A stretch of DNA of 31,790 bases from UBA970 sp049419605 (GTDB lineage: Bacteria > Bacillota_I > Bacilli_A > RFN20 > CAG-826). Of the stretch, positions 23,085 through 30,499 are shown in pieces. The stretch lies in assembly GCA_049419605.1 (NCBI GenBank), contig JBMSKF010000012.1, positions 1 through 31,790 of the forward strand. The letters run 5' to 3'. The first letter of the stretch is position 1. The number at the start of each line of letters is the position of its first letter. Both the position numbers and the translations under genes were made by a program. The notes under the pieces are model-generated. The model was given only the letters and a program-made list of their open reading frames with translations. It was not told the DNA's origin and did no database searches.

Positions 23085-23687
23085 TTATCGAAGATTTTCT
23101 TCAACCTTTTTCCAATTTATTATTTTGAAAAAGTTTGAGACGTAATCTGGTCGACGATTTTGATAATTTAAGTAGTATGCATGTTCCCAAACATCTAAAC
23201 CTAAAATTGGTTTTCCTTCTTTAAATGGAACATCTTGATTCGGTGTTGAAGTAATTTTTAAAGTCCCTGTGGCGTCGACGATCAACCAAGCCCAACCAGA
23301 ACCAAATCGTGTTTTTGCAGCGTTACTAAATTGTTCTTTCATGGCTTCAAATGATCCAAAATCTTTTTGAATCCGTTTCAAGAGTGATTCACTAGGTGCT
23401 TGATAATTTTTTTCTGGAATTAGCAAGGACCAAAACATTGTGTGGTTAAAATGACCTCCACCATTATTTCTAACTGCGCCTTGAATATCAGCAGGAAGTT
23501 TCTCCAAATTATTTAAAAGTTGCTCAATGGATTGTTCTGGTAATGCAGGATATTTTTCTAATGCCGCATTCAAATTGTTCACATAAGCTTGGTGGTGTTT
23601 GCTGTAGTGAATTTCCATGGTTTTGGCATCAATGATCGGTTCAAGAACATCATAGGCATAAGGTAGAGGTGCTAATGTAAATTTCAT
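23085..23687 (-). CDS. sodA: Superoxide dismutase, Mn/Fe family
   Basis: Converts superoxide to hydrogen peroxide and oxygen. It has 200 residues, full length. Metal ligands: His in HYSKHHQAYVNNLN (near residue 28), His in GGHFNHTMFW (near 83), and Asp and His in LDVWEHAYYLNY (near 165). STPNQDVPF carries the Gln-containing motif of Mn-type enzymes, but a cambialistic enzyme is possible. AGGAG precedes the ATG. It is divergent from the nrd operon across a 273-base region that holds a 19-bp palindrome. A typical secretion signal is lacking, so it acts in the cytoplasm. Confidence 0.96.
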   Translation of the reverse strand: MKFTLAPLPYAYDVLEPIIDAKTMEIHYSKHHQAYVNNLNAALEKYPALPEQSIEQLLNNLEKLPADIQGAVRNNGGGHFNHTMFWSLLIPEKNYQAPSESLLKRIQKDFGSFEAMKEQFSNAAKTRFGSGWAWLIVDATGTLKITSTPNQDVPFKEGKPILGLDVWEHAYYLNYQNRRPDYVSNFFKIINWKKVEENLR

Positions 23688-23960
23688 TTTTGTTTTTCTC
23701 CTATCCTTATCTTACTAGAGTTCAAAGAAATTGAAAACGAATTTCCAAGTGAAAAAAGTAAAAATTAACAATAATATTTAAGGCAATTTTTTAACGATGT
23801 TTACTATGTAATAGTAAAGATTTAGTAATTCCACACACAAAATGGTATTGACTATTGCACCCTGGTTAGACAAAAATAATTTTCACCTAAGGAGATGAAG
23901 ATACGAAAGTGTGAAACACCTTTCAACTCCATCATTAGGTTTAGCTCGGAGGCCATTGGC
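23688..23960. promoter_or_regulatory. Divergent sodA/nrdE control region
   Basis: The longest gene-free stretch (273 bases). It holds the sodA leader with AGGAG, the palindrome TTTACTATGTAATAGTAAA at 23800-23818 (8-bp arms, 3-bp centre), a TTGACT (23848-23853) that could be a -35 for nrd without a clear -10, and an nrdE leader that can fold: CCTAA near 23887 with TTAGG near 23938, and GTGT-gaa-ACAC inside. GGAGG then precedes the nrdE ATG. No known riboswitch class is recognised. Confidence 0.55.
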
Positions 23961-26060
23961 ATGGAAAAGAATTACATTCCTGAATGGGTCTTACTCAACA
24001 ATCAAGTGATTGATGAAAAAGGCCAATTAAAGGACTTACAAAAAGATAAGGAAGCTGTTCGTTCTTATTTTTTAAATGAAATTAACAAAAAAACACAATT
24101 TTTTCATTCTTTAAAGGAAAAATTAGACTATTTAGTGGAAAATGACTACTACGAAGATGAATTTTTAAAGAAGTATACCCAAGAACAAATCTCAGCCATT
24201 TTTAACATTGCTTATAATGCTAAATTTCGTTTTCCCACCTACATGGGCGCCTTTAAGTTTTATAACGACTATGCTTTAAAGAGCCGCGACAAGAAGGTGT
24301 TCCTTGAACGATATGAAGATCGTTTATCGATTAACGCTTTATACCATGCGGATGGTGATTTTGAATTAGCGCAAAACATTATCAAACGTTTGATTGCCCA
24401 AGACTTTGTTCCTGCTACCCCCACTTTATTAAATACTGGTAAGAAAAAGCGTGGTGAATTCGTTTCCTGTTTCTTACTTGAGGGTGGCGATTCTTTAAAT
24501 GATATCGCTCGTATTTCTGAATTCTCTATGCAGCTATCTAAAATTGGTGGAGGCGTCTCCATCAATCTCTCCAACCTTCGCGCTAAAGGTGAAGCAATCA
24601 AAGATGTCCCTAATGTTTCTAAAGGTGTTGTTGGCGTTGCAAAATTATTAGATAACAATTTCCGTTACGCTGATCAAATGGGTCAACGAGCCGGTGCCGG
24701 TGCGGTTTACTTAAACGTTTTCCACGCTGACATTGAAGACTTCTTAAATACCAAAAAACTAAATGCTGACGATGATGTCCGCGTTAAAACTTTATCGATG
24801 GGTGTGGTCATTCCCGACAAGATGATTGAACTTGCCAAAGAAAATAAAGACATGTATGTGTTTTATCCTCATACGGTTTATAAAGCATATGGCATTGATT
24901 TTGCTGATGTCTCCACCAACATGGATTATTGGTATGACAAATTAGTGGAAAATCCTGATGTAAGAAAACGTAAAATAAGTCCAAGAAAATTGCTTGATAT
25001 GATCGCCTCTCTACAAGGTGAATCGGGCTACCCTTATATTATGTTTGTGGATAATGTTAACAAAGTGAATCCTTTAAAACTTCCTGTTAAATTTTCCAAC
25101 CTTTGCACCGAAATTCTTCAACCGACGATCACCTCTCACTATGCAGACTACGATAAAAAAGAACAAGATGAGATTGGTATGGATATCTCTTGTAATCTTG
25201 CCAGCGGCCATATGGGCAACATGATCAAACATAATACGATTAAGGAAACTGTCTTCGCGGCAATGGATGTGATGAATTCAGTATCCACACGCACCAACAT
25301 TTCCTATGTTCCTGCTGTGGCGAAAGCCAATCGTCTTAACCGATCGGTCGGATTTGGAATCATGGGTCACCATGGTTATATCGCGGAAAACTATATTTTA
25401 TTTGGATCAGAAGAAGACATTGATTTAATTGATGTGTTCTTTGCCCAAGTTAATTATTATTCCTTAGTTCACTCAATGGAAAAAGCAAAAGAAACCAAAC
25501 AAAAATTTTATCAATTTGAAACCAGTAAGTATGCGGATGGAACCTACTTTGAAGGTCGTGGCACGGTCTTACCCAAAACTGACAAAGTTAAAGAAATTTT
25601 CAAAGACATTTATATCCCAACCGATGCTGACTGGAAACAATTGAAAAAAGATGTCATGACGTATGGTTTATACAATTCGCACCGATTAGCAGTTGCACCG
25701 AATGGCTCGATTGCATATGTCATGTCTGCGACGCCTTCATTAACGCCAATCAAACAACTCATTGAAGAACGTACTTATGGCAACTCAAAGACCTATTTCC
25801 CGATGCCATCCTTAGATACTGCATCCTTTATGTATGAAAGTGCCTATCGTATTGATAACTTTAAGGTTATCGATGTTATTGCGACTGCGCAAAAGCACGT
25901 TGATCAAGGTATCTCGTTTGAACTAGGCATTACCTCAAACGTGACAACCAAGGAACTCGTAAGGTATTATCTTTATGCGCACTATCAAGGTGTAAAAACG
26001 CTTTACTATACGCGAACGCAAAAGTTAAAAATTGAAGAATGCGAATCGTGTGTTGTATAA
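23961..26060 (+). CDS. nrdE: Class Ib ribonucleotide reductase large subunit NrdE
   Basis: Reduces ribonucleoside diphosphates to deoxy forms, with NrdF supplying the radical. It has 699 residues, the usual NrdE length, and lacks the N-terminal ATP-cone as class Ib enzymes do. Active-site pieces: the redox Cys in RGEFVSCFLLE, the thiyl Cys with Asn and Glu in SNLCTEI, the second redox Cys in MDISCNLASG, a tyrosine pair near the C-terminus and the terminal CESCVV shuttle cysteines. The start at 23961 (MEKNYIPEWVLLNN) lines up with Bacillus NrdE and has GGAGG 8 bases before it; an ATG at 23895 directly abuts its AAGGAG and would add 22 unrelated residues. Confidence 0.95.
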   Translation: MEKNYIPEWVLLNNQVIDEKGQLKDLQKDKEAVRSYFLNEINKKTQFFHSLKEKLDYLVENDYYEDEFLKKYTQEQISAIFNIAYNAKFRFPTYMGAFKFYNDYALKSRDKKVFLERYEDRLSINALYHADGDFELAQNIIKRLIAQDFVPATPTLLNTGKKKRGEFVSCFLLEGGDSLNDIARISEFSMQLSKIGGGVSINLSNLRAKGEAIKDVPNVSKGVVGVAKLLDNNFRYADQMGQRAGAGAVYLNVFHADIEDFLNTKKLNADDDVRVKTLSMGVVIPDKMIELAKENKDMYVFYPHTVYKAYGIDFADVSTNMDYWYDKLVENPDVRKRKISPRKLLDMIASLQGESGYPYIMFVDNVNKVNPLKLPVKFSNLCTEILQPTITSHYADYDKKEQDEIGMDISCNLASGHMGNMIKHNTIKETVFAAMDVMNSVSTRTNISYVPAVAKANRLNRSVGFGIMGHHGYIAENYILFGSEEDIDLIDVFFAQVNYYSLVHSMEKAKETKQKFYQFETSKYADGTYFEGRGTVLPKTDKVKEIFKDIYIPTDADWKQLKKDVMTYGLYNSHRLAVAPNGSIAYVMSATPSLTPIKQLIEERTYGNSKTYFPMPSLDTASFMYESAYRIDNFKVIDVIATAQKHVDQGISFELGITSNVTTKELVRYYLYAHYQGVKTLYYTRTQKLKIEECESCVV

Positions 26061-26088
26061 TCGAATAACTTAATCAAGGAGAAAGACA

Positions 26089-27180
26089 ATGAGTAAAGAA
26101 ACTGGCAATACTTTTAAACCCCTCATTTTTAAACCCAAAGAAGAATTTTCTGGTGCGAACTGGAATGGAACTGAGGATTCTTTTACTCAGCAATTTTATG
26201 AACAAAATCTTTCTCAATTTTGGCGTCCAGAAGACGTTTCATTACAATCCGATTTATTAACGTGGAAATTACTCCCCGAACAAGTGAAGAAAGCTTATTC
26301 ATTAAATCTACTCATTCTCACCTTTTTAGATACCTATCAAGGCGATATCGGGATGCCTGTTGTCTCTCGCTCAATGCCAGATTCACTCCATCAACGAAAG
26401 GCTGTTATTAATTGGATGGCCGCGATGGAAAATGCGGTGCATGCAAAATCTTACTCCAACATTTTTATGACCTTCCTTTCCACGCATGAAATCGATGAAC
26501 TCTTTGAATGGGGAAAGAAAAATAAAAATCTACAAGCGATTATGAATTTAATCGTGGGTCAATATGAAACGCTTGATCAAATGAATTACTTGAAAAAGTA
26601 TTCTCCAGAAAAAGTTAATTTTAGTGAAGAAGAATTTTTTGAGGCGCAATGGAAAGCGATGGTTGCCTCTGTATTTTTAGAAACTTGGTTATTCTATTCT
26701 GGTTTTTATTACCCACTCTATTTTTATGGTCAAGGTAAATTGATGCAAGCAGGCGAAATCATCAACCTTATCTTGCGCGATGAAGCAATCCATGGTTTAT
26801 ATATTGGTAAAATCTCACAAGAAATTTTTGCTAAGTTGACTAAAACCAAACAAGATGAATTAACGATTTGGATGCAAGACCTACTACAAAAACTTTATAA
26901 AGAACAAGAAGAACTATCTGAAAGTGTTTATGATCCTGTTGATTTAACACACGACGTCAAAGTTTTTGTTCGTTATAACTGCAATAAAGCTTTAATGAAT
27001 CTTGGATTTGAACCCCAATTTGAACACGAAGAAGTCAATCCAGTTGTCTTGAATGGTTTAAATACTGAAACCAAAACCATGGATTATTTCTCTATGAAGG
27101 GTAACGGTTATCAAAAAATGAAATCTGTCGCACTTGATGATGATGACTTCACCTTCAATAAAAACAAAATCAACAAGTAG
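26089..27180 (+). CDS. nrdF: Class Ib ribonucleotide reductase small subunit NrdF
   Basis: Radical-generating subunit with a di-metal centre (Mn in class Ib, activated by NrdI). It has 363 residues. Ligands are all present: D81 (TFLDTYQGD), E114 and H118 (MENAVHAKSYS), E198 (SVFLETW), E232 and H235 (RDEAIHG). The radical tyrosine is Y122 in AKSYS. The spacing matches Bacillus NrdF. There is a short N-terminal extension (about 15 residues) and a few extra residues near 163-182. The C-terminus (DDDDFTFNKNK) is the NrdE-binding tail. AAGGAG precedes the ATG; nrdE ends 28 bases upstream. Confidence 0.96.
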   Translation: MSKETGNTFKPLIFKPKEEFSGANWNGTEDSFTQQFYEQNLSQFWRPEDVSLQSDLLTWKLLPEQVKKAYSLNLLILTFLDTYQGDIGMPVVSRSMPDSLHQRKAVINWMAAMENAVHAKSYSNIFMTFLSTHEIDELFEWGKKNKNLQAIMNLIVGQYETLDQMNYLKKYSPEKVNFSEEEFFEAQWKAMVASVFLETWLFYSGFYYPLYFYGQGKLMQAGEIINLILRDEAIHGLYIGKISQEIFAKLTKTKQDELTIWMQDLLQKLYKEQEELSESVYDPVDLTHDVKVFVRYNCNKALMNLGFEPQFEHEEVNPVVLNGLNTETKTMDYFSMKGNGYQKMKSVALDDDDFTFNKNKINK

Positions 27181-27190
27181 GAGTCGAACG

Positions 27191-27454
27191 ATGGAAAAGG
27201 CAATCATTTTAACCAAAGACAATTGTCCCAACTGCCAAAACTTAAAAATGTTTTTAAAAATGGCCATGCGCGATCAATATAAAGACAACCTAAGAGAAGT
27301 CCATCAAACCCTCCAGGCTGATGAATTCAACCAAATTGTTAAACAACATAACATCATGAGTACACCCGCTTTAATTTATCAAGAAGATGTCATTCGTGGT
27401 TTTGAACCTCAACCCGTTGTTAATTTTTTAGTCAAACATTTTGGGAAGAAATAA
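27191..27454 (+). CDS. Glutaredoxin/NrdH-like thiol protein
   Basis: Small thioredoxin-fold protein of 87 residues lying between nrdF and nrdI, so probably the electron donor of the ribonucleotide reductase. The redox motif is C12-P-N-C15, and the cis-proline segment is STPALI. The start at 27191 is set by AGGAG; an in-frame ATG at 27134 lies inside nrdF. Its sequence differs from typical NrdH (no CMQC-type site), so the symbol is left blank. Confidence 0.85.
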   Translation: MEKAIILTKDNCPNCQNLKMFLKMAMRDQYKDNLREVHQTLQADEFNQIVKQHNIMSTPALIYQEDVIRGFEPQPVVNFLVKHFGKK

Positions 27455-27457
27455 TCC

Positions 27458-27826
27458 ATGATTGTCATCGTCGTCGATTCGATGACAGGCTTGGGAAAAA
27501 AGTTCGCGGATAAGTTAGGATATCCTGTATTTGATATTTCTACCTATCAGCATGTCGATAATCATGAGATTCTTTTAATTACACGCTCCGTTAATTTTGG
27601 TGAAATTACAGATTTAACAACCCATTTTTTAAATTTATATGCAAACCAAGTCATTGGTGTTGCAGTGAGCGGTAATCGCTCATGGGGTAAAACATTTGGT
27701 GCTGCTGGTGATAAAATATCATTAAGGTATGGAATTCCTTTGATCCTTAAATTTGAAGGACTTGGGTTTCCACACGAAGTCAACCAAGTCAAAAATTGGT
27801 TAGCACAAAGGAGTCAAAAAGCATGA
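27458..27826 (+). CDS. nrdI: NrdI, flavodoxin-like activator of NrdF
   Basis: Flavoprotein that supplies oxidant for assembling the manganese-tyrosyl radical in NrdF. It has 122 residues. VDSMTGLGKKFADKL forms the phosphate-binding loop; GVAVSGNRSWGKTFGAAGDKIS is the defining NrdI segment (usual GVAASGNRNWG), followed by YGIPLILKFEGLG. It lies three bases after the glutaredoxin gene, and its stop overlaps the next start (ATGA). The Mn-dependent pairing with the divergent sodA is notable. Confidence 0.93.
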   Translation: MIVIVVDSMTGLGKKFADKLGYPVFDISTYQHVDNHEILLITRSVNFGEITDLTTHFLNLYANQVIGVAVSGNRSWGKTFGAAGDKISLRYGIPLILKFEGLGFPHEVNQVKNWLAQRSQKA

Positions 27827-28632
27827 AATTTACCAAACAAAATGCCAGGATGATCAATATCGTTTCTGCGATTGCTTTCTTTCTAGCTTTAACACTCAAT
27901 GGCCTTGCCAATCTATTACCGATTAACGGACTTGAAACAGGGGTTATTTCTGATACGTATGCCAATTATTTTGCTCCAATTGGTTTAACCTTTTCCATTT
28001 GGGCTGTGATCTATATCGCTTTAGCAATTTATGTTGGTTGGCGTTTAAAAAATCTTCATCAGCTTGATGAAACTCCAATGAATCGTCATTTATTTAAAAT
28101 TGATATTGCCTTTACCATCTCAAGTATTGCGAATGCTGGATGGATTTTAGCATGGCACTATTTACAATTTCCTTTATCACTTGTTTTGATGCTCATCTTG
28201 TTTGCTTCCCTCATATTCATCAATTTGTCTTTTGGGGGTGATCTTAGCTTACCCACCATTCCATTTAGAATTTATTTTGGTTGGATTACCGTAGCAACGG
28301 TTGCAAATATCACCACGATGATTGTTGCAGATGCGAATGCATACCGGTGGATTTGGAACGGTGGCGAAGTTAGTCAACAAATCATGACGACCATCATTCT
28401 CATTGTTACGATTCTGATTGGAGTTGTCACAACTATTCGCCAAAAAGACATTTATTATGGTGGTGTTATTGTGTGGGCTTTATTAGGAATTTATTTACGG
28501 CACACGGTTAACATGCCTATATTTGGTATTGTCGGCGTTGCAAACACAGCATTGATAGGGATGATTCTCGCGTTTATCGCCATCCTCTGGACTTTACGAA
28601 AAAATATTTACAAAATTATCAAAAAATCTTGA
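27823..28632 (+). CDS. TspO/MBR-like (tryptophan-rich sensory protein type) membrane protein
   Basis: Integral membrane protein of 269 residues with about seven or eight helices. The N-terminal part ANLLPINGLETGVISDTYANYF and PIGLTFSIWAVIYIAL follows the pattern of the larger TspO-related family often annotated as tryptophan-rich sensory protein; TspO proteins bind porphyrins and respond to oxidative or light stress. It is considerably longer than canonical 160-residue TspO, so it is a relative rather than TspO itself. AAAGGAG and the ATGA overlap with nrdI set the start. Its TGA stop coincides with the TG of the next gene's extended -10. Confidence 0.8.
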   Translation: MKFTKQNARMINIVSAIAFFLALTLNGLANLLPINGLETGVISDTYANYFAPIGLTFSIWAVIYIALAIYVGWRLKNLHQLDETPMNRHLFKIDIAFTISSIANAGWILAWHYLQFPLSLVLMLILFASLIFINLSFGGDLSLPTIPFRIYFGWITVATVANITTMIVADANAYRWIWNGGEVSQQIMTTIILIVTILIGVVTTIRQKDIYYGGVIVWALLGIYLRHTVNMPIFGIVGVANTALIGMILAFIAILWTLRKNIYKIIKKS

Positions 28633-28638
28633 TAAAAT
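28630..28638 (+). promoter_or_regulatory. Extended -10 (TGATAAAAT) six bases before an ATG
   Basis: TG-A-TAAAAT at 28630-28638, then six bases, then the ATG at 28645. The TGA is also the stop of the preceding gene. No -35 and no Shine-Dalgarno site are visible. Confidence 0.6.
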
Positions 28639-28644
28639 AAACCC

Positions 28645-29220
28645 ATGGCTAAATTACCCCTACAAAATCCTAATGCAAATTTACCACCTCTTGTTGTGCT
28701 TGGTTCTTTCCTTAGTGAAAAGAAAAGAGAATTTGTCTCTAAGAAACTCTTTGAATTTGGTTTAGTAAGAAAAGAATTTTTTGACCCCAAGCTTGGTCAC
28801 AATAAAAAAGATTTTATACTTAAAAAATTTCTCGGTAAACGATATCGTTATACACCGGCTCCAATGACGGATGCTGAAGTTGATCAACTTTTTTCGCTTA
28901 TTCAAACCCTTATGTCTTTAACGCCCAAACCTAATCAAGACCAAGCCAATCAATTGGATGGTTTAAAGTTAGAAAAAGGCAAGCAACAAATAAATCGTAG
29001 TCGCACACCATTCAGTCTTTTAGGAATCATTCTTGTTTTCGTTGGATTAGCCGGTCTTGGCGGTGGTGGTTATGCCGCTTATTTAGTTTATGTGAATGCA
29101 GCACCATTAGCGTTAGAACTTGCTGCTGTCATCGGTGCTAGTAGTGTATTTTTCGCATTATCTTTAATCACTTTGGCAAGAATTCTAAGAATTGTTCGCA
29201 CAATCAAAGCATCTCAGTAA
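28645..29220 (+). CDS. Hypothetical protein with two C-terminal membrane helices
   Basis: No family recognised. The 191-residue protein has a charged, soluble N-terminal part (about 1-120, rich in Lys and Phe, including KREFVSKKLFEFGLVRKEFF) and two membrane helices (about 123-150, with a GLGGGGYAAY glycine cluster, and 155-182). It probably has a large cytoplasmic domain tethered to the membrane. It appears to be translated from a leaderless message. It precedes two other small membrane protein genes on the same strand. Confidence 0.78.
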   Translation: MAKLPLQNPNANLPPLVVLGSFLSEKKREFVSKKLFEFGLVRKEFFDPKLGHNKKDFILKKFLGKRYRYTPAPMTDAEVDQLFSLIQTLMSLTPKPNQDQANQLDGLKLEKGKQQINRSRTPFSLLGIILVFVGLAGLGGGGYAAYLVYVNAAPLALELAAVIGASSVFFALSLITLARILRIVRTIKASQ

Positions 29221-29229
29221 TTAACCTTA

Positions 29230-29235
29230 TATAAT
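29230..29235 (+). promoter_or_regulatory. -10 box (TATAAT) of the DUF2177 gene
   Basis: TATAAT at 29230-29235, just after the preceding stop, with 22 bases to the ATG and AGAGG as ribosome-binding site. This contrasts with the leaderless neighbour. No clear -35 is visible. Confidence 0.45.
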
Positions 29236-29257
29236 GAATCCATAAAGAGGAATTTTT

Positions 29258-29647
29258 ATGGATTTTTTATTTCAAGTCATCATCACTTTTGTTGCGTTCA
29301 CGCTCGTAGATTTATTTTGGTTAGTTAAAGTAGCACCCAAACTCTACCGTAAACACATTGGGCATCTCATGGCAGATAAGGTCAATCGAGTTGGGGCACT
29401 ACTCTTTTATGTCATTTATATTGTTGGACTCGTTCTCTTCGTTATTCAGCCTCATCAAGACCATTTATTATTAGGAATACTTTATGGCGGAGCATTTGGT
29501 TTAGTTACCTATGCCACTTATGATTTAACCAATCTTGCAACCTTAAAAGCATGGCCAGTAACAATTACAATCATTGATCTTGTGTGGGGTACATTGGTTA
29601 CAGCCTTCACATCCGGATTGGTCATCATTGTCTTAGGATGGTTATAA
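29258..29647 (+). CDS. DUF2177-family membrane protein
   Basis: Small membrane protein of 129 residues with four helices. VDLFWLVKVAPKLYRKHIGHLMADKVN at the start (split: VDLFWLVKVAP then KLYRKHIGHLM) and YGGAFGLVTYATYDLTNLATLKAWP in the middle are the family signatures. The biochemical role is not established; in other bacteria DUF2177 genes are often found near photolyase, DUF1295 and light- or singlet-oxygen-response genes. AGAGG precedes the ATG, and the DUF1295 gene starts four bases after its stop. Confidence 0.88.
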   Translation: MDFLFQVIITFVAFTLVDLFWLVKVAPKLYRKHIGHLMADKVNRVGALLFYVIYIVGLVLFVIQPHQDHLLLGILYGGAFGLVTYATYDLTNLATLKAWPVTITIIDLVWGTLVTAFTSGLVIIVLGWL

Positions 29648-29651
29648 CGTC

Positions 29652-30488
29652 ATGGATATCAACTTACTGACCACAGGTATTGTATTAACGTCTGGGATAA
29701 TTCTATTACACTTCATCAATTATTTTAGGATTGCCGTGAAACAAAATAATTTTGGCATTATCGATATTGGTTGGGGCCAAGGATTTGTTTTAGTCGCATG
29801 GATGTTGATGTTAACGAGAACCTTTATCTTAGGTGTGAATCCTAATGTGATTGGTTATCTCACTTTATTACTGACAACGATTTGGGGGTTGCGATTATCG
29901 AATCATATCCATCGACGAAATAAGGGCAAACCTGAAGATAAGCGATATGTTGCAATGCGTTCGAAGATTAAACCGCCCTATGTCTTATTAAAAAGCTTTG
30001 TGAAGATCTTCCTTGTACAAGCTTTATTTATGTTCCTTATCTCATGGGTGTTGGTCACCAACATTATGTCTGGATTAATTCTACCTATTGATCCATTGAC
30101 GTATGTCATACTTGGATTTGGTCTTGTGCTATGGTTGATTGGTTTTTATTTTCAAGCGGTTGGCGATCGCCAACTCGCCACCTTCATCCAGGACCCCAAT
30201 CATAAGGGCCAATTAATTAGAACTGGCCTTTGGCAATATACTCGTCATCCAAACTATTTTGGTGAAGTGATGATGTGGTGGGGCATTGCGGTATTAGGAT
30301 TCGCTAATGATTTTTCCATCCTTTATCCTATCGTTGCATTAATTTCCCCATTGATTGTCACCTGGTTATTGCGATATGTTTCAGGTGTTCCTTTGTTAGA
30401 AAAACATATGAAAACTAAACCAGGTTTTGCTGAATATGAAAAAACCACGAATATCTTTTTTCCGTGGTTTCCTAAAACTAAAAAATAA
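29652..30488 (+). CDS. DUF1295 family membrane protein (steroid-5-alpha-reductase/ICMT-like fold)
   Basis: Membrane protein of 278 residues with about seven helices. IDIGWGQGFVLVAW (about 38-51) and the C-terminal QAVGDRQLATFIQDP, GLWQYTRHPNYFGEVMMWWG and PLLEKHMKTKPGFAEYEKTT are the DUF1295 signature, resembling the NADPH-binding C-terminus of steroid reductases and isoprenylcysteine methyltransferases. It likely modifies a lipid. It is coupled to the DUF2177 gene (4-base gap). The end of the coding sequence contains, on the opposite strand, the terminator of the convergent heme-protein unit. Confidence 0.88.
   Translation: MDINLLTTGIVLTSGIILLHFINYFRIAVKQNNFGIIDIGWGQGFVLVAWMLMLTRTFILGVNPNVIGYLTLLLTTIWGLRLSNHIHRRNKGKPEDKRYVAMRSKIKPPYVLLKSFVKIFLVQALFMFLISWVLVTNIMSGLILPIDPLTYVILGFGLVLWLIGFYFQAVGDRQLATFIQDPNHKGQLIRTGLWQYTRHPNYFGEVMMWWGIAVLGFANDFSILYPIVALISPLIVTWLLRYVSGVPLLEKHMKTKPGFAEYEKTTNIFFPWFPKTKK
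30438..30470 (-). terminator. Minus-strand terminator inside the 3' end of the DUF1295 gene
   Basis: On the minus strand AAACCACG (30470-30463) pairs perfectly with CGTGGTTT (30449-30442) around a 13-nt loop, and the T-run continues to 30438. It lies 30 bases after the stop of the convergent gene at 30500. Confidence 0.65.
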
Positions 30489-30499
30489 AATTGTCTAGG

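Noticed and set aside
23821..23890. NrdR boxes or a 2'-deoxyguanosine/purine riboswitch upstream of nrdE
   Set aside because: ACACAAAATGGTATTG matches only the left half of an NrdR box, and the palindrome has an odd centre. No conserved purine-riboswitch core or pairing scheme was seen.
23895..23960. ATG at 23895 as the nrdE start
   Set aside because: AAGGAG directly abuts it with no spacing, the added 22 residues do not look like NrdE, and the ATG at 23961 has a proper GGAGG and matches the family start.
24269..24658. 129-codon reading frame antisense to nrdE
   Set aside because: It is opposite strongly conserved RNR sequence; it looks like a shadow frame.
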